From Lentzea waywayandensis (GTDB lineage Bacteria > Actinomycetota > Actinomycetes > Mycobacteriales > Pseudonocardiaceae): a stretch of DNA of 64,000 bases. The notes below the pieces were generated by a model that was not told the DNA's origin, did not search any database, and saw only the letters and a list, made by a program, of their open reading frames with translations. The DNA lies in assembly GCF_900115955.1 (NCBI RefSeq), contig NZ_FOYL01000003.1, positions 715,117-779,116 of the forward strand. The letters are read 5' to 3'. Position 1 is the first letter of the stretch. Each line of letters starts with the position of its first letter. Of this stretch, positions 50,067 through 59,165 are shown in pieces. Made by a program: the position numbers and the translations under genes.

Positions 50067-51109
50067 GTGGTCACCAGTTCTCTGACGGTCCTGAGCTCGT
50101 GCGCGGGGTCGTTCTCGTGGTAGATCCGCTCGGAGTCCTCGATGTTGTCCAGGAACTCCTGGTACTTCACGGCGTTCAGCAGGTGCGAGGCGCGCCGGGC
50201 GGCGTCGAGCGCGTCGAGCGGGCGGCTGTCCGGACGGTGCCGCAGCCACGCCTCGCTCCACACGCGACGGATCAGGTCACCCAGTTCGGGCGGGCAGAAC
50301 CCGATGAGCCGGCCGGCGTCCAGTGCGGGATGGCCCCAGACGACGTCGGACCAGTCGATGATCACGCCACCGCTGAACCAGTTGCCGGGGTGGAAGTCGC
50401 CGTGCACCAGCGTGTCCGGCAGTCCGAACGACGGCATCGGCACGACGCACGGCCGCACCCGAGGCGCGCCCGCCAGCGCGTGCTGCACCGCGACCCAGCG
50501 CGGCACGATCTCCTCGACGTGCTCGGGCCTGGTGTTCCAGCAGTCCTCGCCGGGAGCCTCACCGAGCAGGACTCGCAGCGGCGCCGAGGCGATCAGTCCG
50601 GGCACCAGGCCGGGGTCGTGCGCGGCGACCATCTCGATCACCGCGCCCTCGTCGGCGAAGAACGGCGGGACGGTCTTCAGCCAGGCGGAGCCGTTCGCGG
50701 TCGGGAGCCGGTGCACGCTCGACAGGTTCCACGACTTGACCTGCACGGCCGGGCCGGTGCGTTCGACGTGCTCGTCGGCCCACGCGAGGAGTTCGGACGG
50801 TCCGCCCAGGCGGGCCCACGGCAGTCTGCGCGGAGCGTCCGGGGCGGGCTCTTCCGCCGGGCGGAGACGGGTGCGGTCAGGTTCGCCGTGCGCCTCGACG
50901 TGATAGGTGACCAGACCGCCGCCGGGTGGGTCGCCGCCCTCGGCGGAGATCAGTCTGAGCACGCTCGTCCGGACGCCCAGCAACCGTTCCAGCGCCGCGT
51001 TGACGGGTTCGGTGTCGGCCCACCACGGTGACTCGACCGGGATCGCGCCGGTCCGGCCCGCGAACCCGCTGGGGCCGCTGACCAGGGCGATGATCGACCG
51101 TTCCGTCAC
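50063..51109 (-). CDS. Phosphotransferase (APH family), copy 1 of tandem pair
   Basis: A 348-residue paralog of the downstream gene, with catalytic loop [10 protein letters not shown] and [12 protein letters not shown], a similar N-terminus ([21 protein letters not shown]) and a near-identical tail ([17 protein letters not shown]). The two genes clearly arose by tandem duplication and are translated from one transcript. Differences are concentrated in residues 20-45 and 80-100, which may set substrate choice. Start GTG 51109, 32 bases from the end of the MarR gene upstream. Confidence 0.85.
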   Translation of the reverse strand: MTERSIIALVSGPSGFAGRTGAIPVESPWWADTEPVNAALERLLGVRTSVLRLISAEGGDPPGGGLVTYHVEAHGEPDRTRLRPAEEPAPDAPRRLPWARLGGPSELLAWADEHVERTGPAVQVKSWNLSSVHRLPTANGSAWLKTVPPFFADEGAVIEMVAAHDPGLVPGLIASAPLRVLLGEAPGEDCWNTRPEHVEEIVPRWVAVQHALAGAPRVRPCVVPMPSFGLPDTLVHGDFHPGNWFSGGVIIDWSDVVWGHPALDAGRLIGFCPPELGDLIRRVWSEAWLRHRPDSRPLDALDAARRASHLLNAVKYQEFLDNIEDSERIYHENDPAHELRTVRELVTT

Positions 51110-51141
51110 GCGACCATCATCGCGGGACGATCAACCGGATT

Positions 51142-51639
51142 TCAGTCCTCGAAGTCGCCGCTGGCCCGGCGGACCTTGGCGAGCAGGTCCGTGAGCTGCT
51201 CGGTCTGCCGGTCGGTCAGGCCCTTGAGACCCAGGTTGACGTCGACGACGGCCGCGGTCGCGCTCTCACGGCGCTGCAGCCCCGCGTCGGTGATCTCGAC
51301 CAGCGTCGTGCGGCGGTCGGTCGGGTGCGGCGTGCGGCGCACGAGGCCGTCGCTCTCCAGCCGGTCGACGATGTTGGTCACGCTCGTCGGGTGCAGCTGG
51401 AGGCGCTCGCCCATGACCCGCATCGGCAGCGCGCCCTTGCGGGAGAAGTAGAGCAGCACCAACGCCTCGTAGCGCGCGAACGTGAGTCCGTGCGGCTTGA
51501 GGGCTGCGTCCACGGCGGACTGGATGATTTGCTGGACACGCATGACGCTCGTGACGGCGGCCATCGATGTGGAGGAACCCACCCGGTCGTCCCACAGTTC
51601 GGCCGCGCGGGCGATCGGATCGAACGGCAGCGGTGTCAT
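51142..51639 (-). CDS. MarR family transcriptional regulator
   Basis: A 165-residue MarR regulator with the winged helix [69 protein letters not shown], including the DxRxx wing motif. ATG 51639 is chosen; GTG 51645 is possible. It is upstream of the phosphotransferase pair in the same direction and divergent from a thiamine-binding-like gene, so either may be its target. Confidence 0.92.
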   Translation of the reverse strand: MTPLPFDPIARAAELWDDRVGSSTSMAAVTSVMRVQQIIQSAVDAALKPHGLTFARYEALVLLYFSRKGALPMRVMGERLQLHPTSVTNIVDRLESDGLVRRTPHPTDRRTTLVEITDAGLQRRESATAAVVDVNLGLKGLTDRQTEQLTDLLAKVRRASGDFED

Positions 51640-51690
51640 GGGCACCGAAGCTACCAGTCAGTACCACCCGTGGATCACCAGGAGGCACGT

Positions 51691-51996
51691 GTGCTTGTCG
51701 CGTTCAGTGTTGCTCCGTCCGGTTCGGACGAGACAGGAGGTGTCGCGAAGGCAGTCGCCGAGGCGATCCGGGTCGTGCGGGAGTCCGGCCTGCCCAACGA
51801 GACGAACGCGATGTTCACCCTGATCGAGGGGGAGTGGGACGAGGTGATGGACGTGGTCAAGCGCGCGACGGAAGCCGTGCAGGCCAGTGCCTCGCGCGTG
51901 TCTCTCGTGCTCAAGGCGGACATCCGGCCCGGCTACACCGGTCAGCTCAGGGCCAAGGTCGAACGGGTTGAGGAGCACCTCGCCGACACGCCATGA
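51691..51996 (+). CDS. MTH1187/YkoF-like thiamine-binding protein
   Basis: A 101-residue ferredoxin-like-fold protein of the MTH1187 family ([58 protein letters not shown]), members of which bind thiamine or related molecules as multimers. GTG 51691 follows GGAGG at 51681-51685 with 5-base spacing. It is divergent from the MarR regulator, with 51 bases between starts. Ligand role inferred from family. Confidence 0.88.
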   Translation: MLVAFSVAPSGSDETGGVAKAVAEAIRVVRESGLPNETNAMFTLIEGEWDEVMDVVKRATEAVQASASRVSLVLKADIRPGYTGQLRAKVERVEEHLADTP

Positions 51997-52042
51997 TTCG
52001 GGTCCGCCGCCGACCGTTGGGAGTCGAGCGGAGGCGTGTCTC

Positions 52043-53839
52043 GTGAGATTCGTGATCACCCTGCTGGCCGTGGTGCTGGCGATCGCTCCAACAGCTCATG
52101 CCGGGCCGTCCACCAGGTGGGACAACATCGGTCCGAACGGCGCGGGCGGATATCTGGCGTTCGCCGGGAACGTCGCCTACGTGTTGCCGGGCGCGGGCCA
52201 GCAGGTGTTCCGGTCCGGCGACCGGGGCCGCAGCTGGCGGCAGGGACGGCTGTTCCCGGAGATGCGCGGTGCCGCGGTGGCGGCCGATCCGTCGCGGCCG
52301 GACACCGTGCTCGTGGCCGGGTACGAAGGCGGTGGCGGTGCGGGCGCCGTGCTGCGCTCTGTGGACGGTGCCGGGACTTTCTCGGTCGCTCTGCGGACGC
52401 CTTCCGAGGTGCAGGACGTGGCGTTCGGCGGTGGCTTCTCGTACGCGGCTTCGGCCGAGGGGGTTTATCGCGGCGTTGGCGGGCTTGGGTGGTCGTTGCT
52501 GCCCGGCTCGCCTGTCGACGCTGAGGACGTGCAGGTCGTCGGGGCTGATGTCGTTGTGGCAGCCGGTGGCGTTGTGCACGTGTTGAGGTCTGGGCGGTGG
52601 ACTGCCACGAGCGTGCCGGCGGACAAGATCACCTCGTTGGGCGACGTCGTGGTGGCGCGGAAGTTCAGCGGTGGCGTGCACCTGTCGTTGGACCGTGGGG
52701 CTTCCTGGCGTGTGGTCACAGGGCCGTGGACGGCGTCGTGGATCTTGTATGGCGGGATCACGGCCAACGGCTGGATTCAGGTGCAGACGCTGGACGGGCA
52801 CTTCATCAGCTCGGACCTCGGGGCGTCCTGGAAGCGGACCGACGCGGTGGAGCGGGTCGACGTCTACACGGAGATCGGCAGCTTCGCCGACCAGCCCGAG
52901 TGGCAGTGGGTCTACGGGAGCGGCGGCGTTTACGCGACGGCTGACCACGAGCACTTCAAGCGGGTCGGGGTGCCGGGTGCGCACGTGCTGTCGCTCGCGG
53001 TGGCCGGGCGTTCGCTCGTGGCCGGGACGATGCAGGGCTCGTACCGGACCGATCTGCCGGTCGTGACGCAGGAGTGGGACTTCGACGGATCCGCGCCTCA
53101 CGCGGTGGGCAACCGGATCGGGGCGCTGGCGGCTCGGGACGGGGTGCTGCTGCGCGGCCGCAACGCCTATCGAGGGTCGTTGGACACGATCTTCGTCGAG
53201 CGGTCGCTGGACGAGGGGCGGACGTGGGTGACGACCGCGACGGTGCCGGGCAACACGCGTTCGCTGGTGTTCGGACCGGGTTCCCAGGTCTATCTGGGCG
53301 CGTACCTGGTCAACGCGTTCTACGTGTCCTTCGACGGCGGGCTGTCGTTCGTGCAGCGGGTGCATGGCGCGTTGCGCGGGATTCGGACGGTCGCGGCTGA
53401 CGCTTCGGGTGTCTGGCTCGCGGACGCCGGTGGGCTGTACCGGTCGACCGATGCCGGGGTGACGGTGAAGCAGGTGCTGCCGGGACGGATGAACTCGGTG
53501 CTCGTAGACCCGCGCGATCCGCAGCACGTGGTGGCGGTCGGGCAGAACTCGGTGTTCGTGTCGTTCGACGGGGTGTCGTTCTCCGAGGTGCGTGACGTGT
53601 CGGCCGAGCAGTTGTCGGCGGTCGCCATGGGGCCCGATGGCGTGCTCTACCTCGGCTCGATCGCGTTCTCCGGTTCCAGCAAAGGGGTGTTGCGGTCGCT
53701 GGACGGTGGCCGTTCGTGGAGCGTGTTCGGGGGCCCGGAGGTGGAGCGTGGCGTGGAGGCGTTGCTCGTCTCCTCGGATGGCCGAACGCTCTACGCCGGC
53801 ACGGTGAGCGGATCCGTGCACCGGCGTTCGCTGGGTTAG
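52043..53839 (+). CDS. Secreted Asp-box (BNR/sortilin-like) beta-propeller protein
   Basis: A 598-residue protein with a Sec signal peptide (VVLAIAPTAHA, cleavage near residue 20) and at least seven Asp-box motifs of the SxDxGxxW type spread along the sequence (SGDRGRSW, SLDRGASW, SSDLGASW, SLDEGRTW, SFDGGLSF, STDAGVTV, SLDGGRSW). These mark blades of beta-propellers such as sialidases and sortilin-like VPS10 domains. Sialidase catalytic residues are not evident, so a binding or unknown hydrolytic role is more likely. Start GTG 52043 with GGAGG at 52030-52034. The next gene begins one base after its stop. Confidence 0.82.
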   Translation: MRFVITLLAVVLAIAPTAHAGPSTRWDNIGPNGAGGYLAFAGNVAYVLPGAGQQVFRSGDRGRSWRQGRLFPEMRGAAVAADPSRPDTVLVAGYEGGGGAGAVLRSVDGAGTFSVALRTPSEVQDVAFGGGFSYAASAEGVYRGVGGLGWSLLPGSPVDAEDVQVVGADVVVAAGGVVHVLRSGRWTATSVPADKITSLGDVVVARKFSGGVHLSLDRGASWRVVTGPWTASWILYGGITANGWIQVQTLDGHFISSDLGASWKRTDAVERVDVYTEIGSFADQPEWQWVYGSGGVYATADHEHFKRVGVPGAHVLSLAVAGRSLVAGTMQGSYRTDLPVVTQEWDFDGSAPHAVGNRIGALAARDGVLLRGRNAYRGSLDTIFVERSLDEGRTWVTTATVPGNTRSLVFGPGSQVYLGAYLVNAFYVSFDGGLSFVQRVHGALRGIRTVAADASGVWLADAGGLYRSTDAGVTVKQVLPGRMNSVLVDPRDPQHVVAVGQNSVFVSFDGVSFSEVRDVSAEQLSAVAMGPDGVLYLGSIAFSGSSKGVLRSLDGGRSWSVFGGPEVERGVEALLVSSDGRTLYAGTVSGSVHRRSLG

Positions 53840-53840
53840 C

Positions 53841-54674
53841 GTGTCGGGCGTGGACGCGAGACAACTGTGGTTGAGGTTCGAGCCCTACCACGACGTCACG
53901 TACTTCACGCCCGAATCCCGCGCGGCGACCGACGCGCTGGGTTGCAAGGGCGGATGGATGGGCTACTTCGGCATGCGCGCCGCACCTCTGGGCGCCGCGT
54001 CGCCGGAGCTGGTGACGGCGGTCTTCTACAACTTCGCGCCGCGCATGGTCTCCCGTGCGCTGCCGGACGCGTGGGCGGTCGCCTCACCGTCCGAGTACCT
54101 GAGGGTTCGGCTGGCAGGCGCGGACGGTGCGTTGCGTCGTCTGCTGGGCTCGGTGGACACGCCCGAAATCGCCGAGGCGGCCTCGCTGGCTCGTGTCGCG
54201 GCTCTGGCGGCGCCTCTCGCCGGGCGTCCGTTGGCCGCGGCGAACCGTGCGTTGCCGTGGCCCGTCGAGCCTCACCTGGAGCTGTGGCACGCCTGCACGA
54301 TCCTGCGCGAAGCACGCGGTGATGGTCATGTCGCCGCGCTGGTGGCCGCCGGCGTGGGACCGCGCCAAGCGCTTGCGCTCTATGCGCGTGAGCATTCCCT
54401 CGATCCGGCATACATGCGCACCGCGCGTGGTTGGACTGTCGAAGAATGGGAAGCAGTGGAGGGAATGCCCGGCGACCTTCCTTCGGTGGAACGTGCCACT
54501 GATATGGCCGCTCTAGCTCCGTGGGAAGCGCTGGGTGCAGTTGGTACGTCGCGGTTCATCGACCTGATGACACCGCTAGCTCTACGCATCGCCTCAGCCA
54601 ACGAGGCGATGCGCGTCAACCCGATGGCCCTGGACCCGGTCCGGGAACTAGCCGTGCCAGGATGGAACACGTGA
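53841..54674 (+). CDS. SCO6745 family protein
   Basis: A 277-residue helical soluble protein of the SCO6745 family found in actinomycetes. Its opening RQLWLRFEPYHDVTYFTPESRAATDALGCKGGWMGYFGMRAAPLG, the central LELWHACTILREARGDGHVAALVAAGV and GWTVEEWE are conserved family features. The histidines in ITYF- and HACTILREARGDGH-type segments could bind a ligand; the function is unknown. GTG 53841 follows the propeller gene by one base; the stop overlaps the next start (GTGA). Confidence 0.83.
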   Translation: MSGVDARQLWLRFEPYHDVTYFTPESRAATDALGCKGGWMGYFGMRAAPLGAASPELVTAVFYNFAPRMVSRALPDAWAVASPSEYLRVRLAGADGALRRLLGSVDTPEIAEAASLARVAALAAPLAGRPLAAANRALPWPVEPHLELWHACTILREARGDGHVAALVAAGVGPRQALALYAREHSLDPAYMRTARGWTVEEWEAVEGMPGDLPSVERATDMAALAPWEALGAVGTSRFIDLMTPLALRIASANEAMRVNPMALDPVRELAVPGWNT

Positions 54675-55645
54675 CAAGGCCTGATCCTCGCAAGACCGCC
54701 GCACTGTCCGCCGCGCTCTCGGGCGCCGTCGATCTGGGCGCCCTGAAGGCCCGCGCCGACGCCGCCCGCACCGCCGCCGCCACGCCGGCTGCTCCCGCTG
54801 GTGCTTCCGCGCCCGACAACGGCTCTGTGCCGTGGATCGTGGACGTCACCGAGGCCTCTTTCCAGGCCGTGGTCGAGCAGTCCCTGCAGGTGCCCGTCGT
54901 GGTGCTGCTGGGTGCTTCCTACAGTCCTGAGTCGCAGCAGCTGGCCGCGTCCTTGACCCGGTTCGCCTCGGCTTCCGGTGGGTCCTGGATTCTTGCCCGC
55001 GTTGATCTGGAGTCGTCGCCTCGGATCGGGCAGGCGTTCGGGGTGCAGTCCGTGCCCACGACTGTCGCCGTTGCCGCTGGTCAGCCCATTGACGCATTTG
55101 CCGGGCCCATTGCCGACGCTGAGTTGTCGCAGTGGATTGCCCGGTTGCTGGATGCCTTGCGAGAGCGGCTTCCTGGGATTCGGGCTGGGGAGGCTCGGGC
55201 TGGGTCTCCTGTTGTCGCTGAAGAGGACGTTGTCGAGGATCCTCGGATCGTTGCGGCTGAGGAAGCCTTTGAGCGTGGCGACTATGTTGCCGCTCAGGGG
55301 TATTACTCGGAGATTCTCGCTTCTGAGCCTGGCAATGAGCTGGCCAAGGAAGGGCTTGCCCAGGCTCGGTTCGCTGAGCGGGCTGAGGCTGTTGATCCTG
55401 CGGTGATCGGGAAGGCTGATTCCGCGCCTGAGGATGTCGACGCTCAGTTGGCCGCTGCTGATGCCGAGGTTGCCGGGCAGATGGTCGACGAGGCGTTTTC
55501 TCGGCTTGTTGCGACTGTTCGGCGGGTTTATGGGGACGATCGGGATCGGGTTCGGTCGCATTTGGTCGGGTTGTTCGAGTTGTTCCCCGCTGATGATGCT
55601 CGGGTTGCTGCGGCTCGGCGGAATTTGGCTTCTGCGTTGTACTGA
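54671..55645 (+). CDS. CnoX/YbbN-like thioredoxin-TPR co-chaperone
   Basis: A 324-residue protein with an N-terminal Ala-rich helix (residues 1-45), a thioredoxin-like domain (about 55-165) and a C-terminal TPR region (about 205-324: DPRIVAAEEAFERGDYVAAQGYYSEIL and the YGDDRDRVRSHLVGLFELFP ending). This is the YbbN/CnoX architecture, a chaperone-linked redox protein. The redox CxxC is absent: the corresponding loop reads GASYSPESQQ. Redox activity is therefore unlikely, as in several YbbN members. GTG 54671 overlaps the previous stop. The last third uses noticeably more A/T-ending codons than its neighbours. Confidence 0.88.
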   Translation: MTRPDPRKTAALSAALSGAVDLGALKARADAARTAAATPAAPAGASAPDNGSVPWIVDVTEASFQAVVEQSLQVPVVVLLGASYSPESQQLAASLTRFASASGGSWILARVDLESSPRIGQAFGVQSVPTTVAVAAGQPIDAFAGPIADAELSQWIARLLDALRERLPGIRAGEARAGSPVVAEEDVVEDPRIVAAEEAFERGDYVAAQGYYSEILASEPGNELAKEGLAQARFAERAEAVDPAVIGKADSAPEDVDAQLAAADAEVAGQMVDEAFSRLVATVRRVYGDDRDRVRSHLVGLFELFPADDARVAAARRNLASALY

Positions 55646-55812
55646 TCTTGTCGGACCTGCTGAGTAGGTTGAGTTGTAGGGGTTCCCGGATCGGGGGGAC
55701 GCCTGCGTTAGCGTTGGGTTTCGCCGGTTTCGTGCGTTCCCTGGCTTGTGGGCCTGCGGCTTTGCGGGGTGGTCACCTTGCGGGCGGCCGGCTTGCGGTT
55801 GCGTGCTTCCCT

Positions 55813-55831
55813 CTGGGGGCTCTGCCCCCAG
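55813..55831 (+). terminator. Hairpin terminator in distal intergenic region
   Basis: CTGGGGGC (55813-55820) pairs perfectly with GCCCCCAG (55824-55831) around a 3-base loop, followed by a run of Cs. It lies 168 bases after the CnoX-like stop in a 476-bp gene-free stretch. Confidence 0.6.
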
Positions 55832-55925
55832 ACCCCCGGCAATCTGATCGGGGGAGGGCGCCGTGGGTGGGTTGATGGCACGCCTGTTGGGTTGGGCGGC
55901 TGCGCGTTGCTTTGAGGGTTGCGTT

Positions 55926-56067
55926 GGCGGTGTGTCCCGTCACGAGCCGCACCAAGAGCGGGCCACATGCAAGGAGGGGTGTCAAGCGGACGAAAAGCGT
56001 GTCCGCTTGACACCCCTCCTTGCATGCAGCAAGAGCTGTGGCGCGACTCGTGACGGGACCCACCGCC
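55926..56067. repeat. 142-bp concentric palindrome with 26-bp perfect core
   Basis: The core arms 55966-55991 and 56001-56026 are perfect 26-bp complements around a 9-base loop (GAAAAGCGT). Outer arms 55926-55954 and 56039-56067 match at 26 of 29 positions. All are centred on base 55996. It sits in the 476-bp gene-free gap between the convergent CnoX-like and ArsR-acetyltransferase genes; the rest of that gap contains only the hairpin at 55813. Confidence 0.75.
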
Positions 56068-56121
56068 TGGCCCGTTCGGTAAAGACGGCTCGCCTTCGGC
56101 TTCGCTGGTGAGTGGGCGTTG

Positions 56122-56916
56122 TTATGGGCGCCTTCGTTCCAAAAGGACTGTGTCTCGCCATTCGTCGTGGTGTTTGGCGATTCGTTCTCGTACGCCCACT
56201 GTTCGGAAGCCTGCTTTGTGGTGCAGGGCGATGCTTGCTCGGTTCTCCGGGAAGATCACTGCTTGGAGGGTCCAGAGGTCGTCTGCGTCTGCTGACGTGA
56301 CCTGGTGGTGCAGCAGGGTTTTGCCCACGCCCTTGCCCTGGGAGGCGTCGGCCACGTAGATCGAGGTTTCCACCACGCCCGCGTAGCACTCGCGTGCCGA
56401 TACCGGGGTGGCTGCTGCCCAGCCTGCGATTGTGCCGTCCACCTCGGCTATCCAGCGGTGGTCTGGTAGCCACTTGGATTCCAGGGTTCTGCGGGACGGG
56501 ACTTCGGTTTCGAACGTCGCGTTGCCTGAGGCTATGCCTTCGCCGTAGATGCGGCGGACGTCTGACCAGTCGGCTGTGGTCATGGGGCGGATGGTCACGC
56601 CTGGCATGGGGCGGACCGTGCCTGTGGGCAGGGTGCCCATGACCGCGTCCGCTGCCTGGGGGAGGCCCGTGCAGCAGGCCGGGTTGACTGTGACGAGGGT
56701 GGTTGTGCCTTCGCGCTGGACGTGGAGGAAGCCGACCTCTGCCAGTTTGCGGACGTGGTGTGAGCAGGTGGACTGGCTCACGCCCAGCAGGGTGGTCAGT
56801 TCGCCGACGGTGACTGGAACCGAGGCTGAGGCCACGTGGTGGAGCAGGCGGACTCGGGTCGGGTCGGACAGCGTCGAGAACCATGAGGCGTAGGTCGTGG
56901 CTTCATCGGTTAGCAC
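56122..56916 (-). CDS. ArsR-type regulator fused to GNAT acetyltransferase
   Basis: A 264-residue fusion. Residues 1-90 form an ArsR winged helix (LSDPTRVRLLHHV, TVGELTTLLGVSQSTCSHHVRKLAEVGFL) with C51 in the recognition helix and adjacent C81-C82 (NPACCTG). Residues 103-264 form a GNAT acetyltransferase of the PAT/ArsN group (TIRPMTTADWSDVRRIYGEGI, FETEVPSRRTLESKW, GVGKTLLHHQV, NRASIALHHKAGFRTVGVRE). Relatives acetylate phosphinothricin or arsinothricin. GTG 56916 is the start. The zinc peptidase gene upstream ends 32 bases away and may be co-transcribed. Confidence 0.88.
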   Translation of the reverse strand: MLTDEATTYASWFSTLSDPTRVRLLHHVASASVPVTVGELTTLLGVSQSTCSHHVRKLAEVGFLHVQREGTTTLVTVNPACCTGLPQAADAVMGTLPTGTVRPMPGVTIRPMTTADWSDVRRIYGEGIASGNATFETEVPSRRTLESKWLPDHRWIAEVDGTIAGWAAATPVSARECYAGVVETSIYVADASQGKGVGKTLLHHQVTSADADDLWTLQAVIFPENRASIALHHKAGFRTVGVRERIAKHHDEWRDTVLLERRRP

Positions 56917-56948
56917 CGGGCAAGTATCGACGGTGGTCGATGGAAGAA

Positions 56949-58391
56949 TCAAACTGAATACTTTTTGACGCAGAACGAGAGGCCTCGGAAGAAGCCGTCG
57001 CCGAACGCTTCCACTCGGGCGAAGCCCGAGGGGACGGCTTTGCCGTTCACGTCCGCTGCGATGAGGCTGTCGTCGGCCAGGAGTTCTGCCACCGCCTCGT
57101 CTAGGTCTCCTGGGGACAGGCGCAGGCCCGCTGCCGCGTCCGGGCGGTTCGTCAGGCCTGCCCAGGCTCCTGTCAGGCAGGCGGTGCGCTGGCCTGCCGC
57201 GTCGTCGTCCAGCTTGAAGCCTGTGGCGTGCTGGATGGAGAGGGAGAAGCGGGAGGCGATGACGGCGAACGCCGCGAAGTCGCCGATTCCGCCCTTCGAG
57301 CCCCTCTTCGGGGGTGTGCCGATCTTCACCAGTGACGGGAGGTCGAGCTGGAGTTGGTTGACGGCCGGGCAGTAGGAGGCCGGGGACGTGGTCTGGGCGT
57401 CCGCGCAGGGCTTGATGCCGGCCTTGTCGAAGGCCGGGAAGGCCGCGCCGCTCGTCTTGTAGGCGTCGCGGAGGGACTCTTCGAGGGCCCTGAGGTACTT
57501 GTCCTCGTCGATCTTGGCGTTGCCGCGGCCCTGGCCCTGGTCGGTGTCGGAGAGGTCGAAGGGGCGTTCGGTGATGCGCTTGGCGATCTCGGCCTCGTTG
57601 ATCTCGGCGCAGCGGGCCGCGCCTCGGGTGAAGCCGAACTGGAAGGCCGAGACTCGGTCGAACGCGCTGCCGTGGGCGCCCTGCTTCTCGAACGACGTGC
57701 CGGCGCTGTCGCGGATGAAGAACATCGTCTGCAGGACCTGGTTGAGGCCCTCGCCGGTGGAGAGTTCGAAGTGCTTCGACTTGTTCTCGGCGATCCAGCG
57801 CATGAAGACGCCGGTGTAGCAGTCGGCCTGCTGCTCCTTGACGATCGACGGGGTGTTGGCACCGATGTTGGAGGCCGGGCCGAGCTTGTACTGGACGGCG
57901 TGGCCCATCTCGTGCGCGAGGACCGTCACGACGGCCATCGGGCCGAACGAGTCCTTGAGCATCGGGAGGAGTTCGCCGCGGTCCCAGGTGATGCTGTCGT
58001 CGAGGGCGCAGTAGAACGCGTTCGCTATGCCGGTGGTGTTGAGCTTGCAGACCTCGACGCCCTTGCCGTTGGAGTCGTAGGAGATCACGCGCTTCACCGG
58101 CTCGAAGGTCTTGCCGGGGAACGAGTTCGGGAACTCGCCCTTCCAGAACTCCTGCACGTCGGCGAGGGTGTTGATCGCGAGGCGGTCCATCTCGCCGCCG
58201 TCGCCGTTCTCCACGCTCAGGTCCGCGTCGGGCACACCTGCCTTGGGGCCGGACGGGCCGTTGGAGATCTCCAGGCCCGCGACCTTGGACGGGTCGGGGC
58301 GCTCGCCCTTCGGTTCGCCCTCGACCACGGAAGCGCACGCGGTCAAGGCTGCGGTCACGGCCAGCGCGACGGCGATTCGTCCGAATCCCAT
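56949..58391 (-). CDS. Neutral zinc metallopeptidase lipoprotein, copy 1
   Basis: A 480-residue lipoprotein (signal ending ALTACASV, lipid cysteine about 19) of the YpfJ-like neutral zinc metallopeptidase family. HEMGH (about residue 160) supplies two zinc histidines and the catalytic glutamate, and EQQADCYTG the third ligand region. The usual FGDGFFRGL tail is present. It should act outside the cell membrane; the substrate is unknown. Divergent from the DUF6230 gene across 183 bases; a related gene lies on the far side of that operon. Confidence 0.9.
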   Translation of the reverse strand: MGFGRIAVALAVTAALTACASVVEGEPKGERPDPSKVAGLEISNGPSGPKAGVPDADLSVENGDGGEMDRLAINTLADVQEFWKGEFPNSFPGKTFEPVKRVISYDSNGKGVEVCKLNTTGIANAFYCALDDSITWDRGELLPMLKDSFGPMAVVTVLAHEMGHAVQYKLGPASNIGANTPSIVKEQQADCYTGVFMRWIAENKSKHFELSTGEGLNQVLQTMFFIRDSAGTSFEKQGAHGSAFDRVSAFQFGFTRGAARCAEINEAEIAKRITERPFDLSDTDQGQGRGNAKIDEDKYLRALEESLRDAYKTSGAAFPAFDKAGIKPCADAQTTSPASYCPAVNQLQLDLPSLVKIGTPPKRGSKGGIGDFAAFAVIASRFSLSIQHATGFKLDDDAAGQRTACLTGAWAGLTNRPDAAAGLRLSPGDLDEAVAELLADDSLIAADVNGKAVPSGFARVEAFGDGFFRGLSFCVKKYSV

Positions 58392-58574
58392 GAGGTCAGA
58401 CCCTACTAAGCGCGTTGTGGGCTGTTCGGCGAGGACCCTGCGGCCAAACGTGAAACTCTCTCACCCCCTGGGGTGATTCCAAGACTGCGCGGACTCGTTT
58501 TCGTTGTCTCGCATCGGTTTTGAGGCGCACTCTCCCTCCGAGGCAAGCCTTCAGCGTGGAAGGAGTTCGGCGGT

Positions 58575-59165
58575 ATGGGTAGAACGCGCTGGGCACGGTT
58601 CGTCGGGGTGCTCGGTATCGGTGTCGTCGGCGCCGGTGCCCTCCTCTTCGGCATGTCCCAGGGAGCGCTGGCCGCATCGTTCGCGGTGTCCGGCACTAAT
58701 TTCAAGGTCTCCGCCGACAACTTGACGGGCCAGGGATTCGTCCAGTTCGGCGGCGTGGACGCGGGTGCGGGCAAGGTGCACGTCGTCGCGGTCAGCGGGT
58801 TCAAGACGGCAAGGCTCGACAAGTTCTGCCAGTCGGTGTTCGTCCCGGGCATGCCGATCGTCGGTGACGTGACGATGCGCATCACCGCGGACAGCGTGGG
58901 CGGCATGTCCGCCGACAACCTGGTCGTCAACCTCACGGACCTCAACGGTGACCTGGTCCTCGGCAACCCCGAGATCGGCGTCGACGCGAGCAAGGTGACG
59001 AAGGGACCGGAGAACCTCAGGGGTCTGCCGGGGTCGTTCGGTCTGCAGGCTGACACGGCGAACATCACCTCGCTGCAGCAGACCGCCTGGGCCACCACGG
59101 CCCAGACCATCAGGTTCAAGGGCATGAACCTGACGATTCGCCAGGGGAAGCAAGAGTGCTTCTGA
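58575..59165 (+). CDS. DUF6230 family secreted protein
   Basis: A 196-residue protein with an N-terminal hydrophobic segment (FVGVLGIGVVGAGALLFGM) and a possible signal cleavage after ALAA (about 34), then a beta-rich domain (ASFAVSGTNFKVSADNLTGQG, VAVSGFKTARLDKFCQSV). This matches the uncharacterised DUF6230 family of actinomycetes, which is usually followed by a DUF6114 gene. ATG 58575 follows GGAAGGAG. It overlaps the DUF6114 gene by 10 bases and is probably membrane-attached or secreted. Confidence 0.87.
   Translation: MGRTRWARFVGVLGIGVVGAGALLFGMSQGALAASFAVSGTNFKVSADNLTGQGFVQFGGVDAGAGKVHVVAVSGFKTARLDKFCQSVFVPGMPIVGDVTMRITADSVGGMSADNLVVNLTDLNGDLVLGNPEIGVDASKVTKGPENLRGLPGSFGLQADTANITSLQQTAWATTAQTIRFKGMNLTIRQGKQECF

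Noticed and set aside
56917-58338. Upstream extension of the ArsR-acetyltransferase frame to 738 codons
   Set aside because: The extension is antisense-frame overlap with the zinc metallopeptidase on the same strand in another frame; the ArsR domain starts naturally at 56916.
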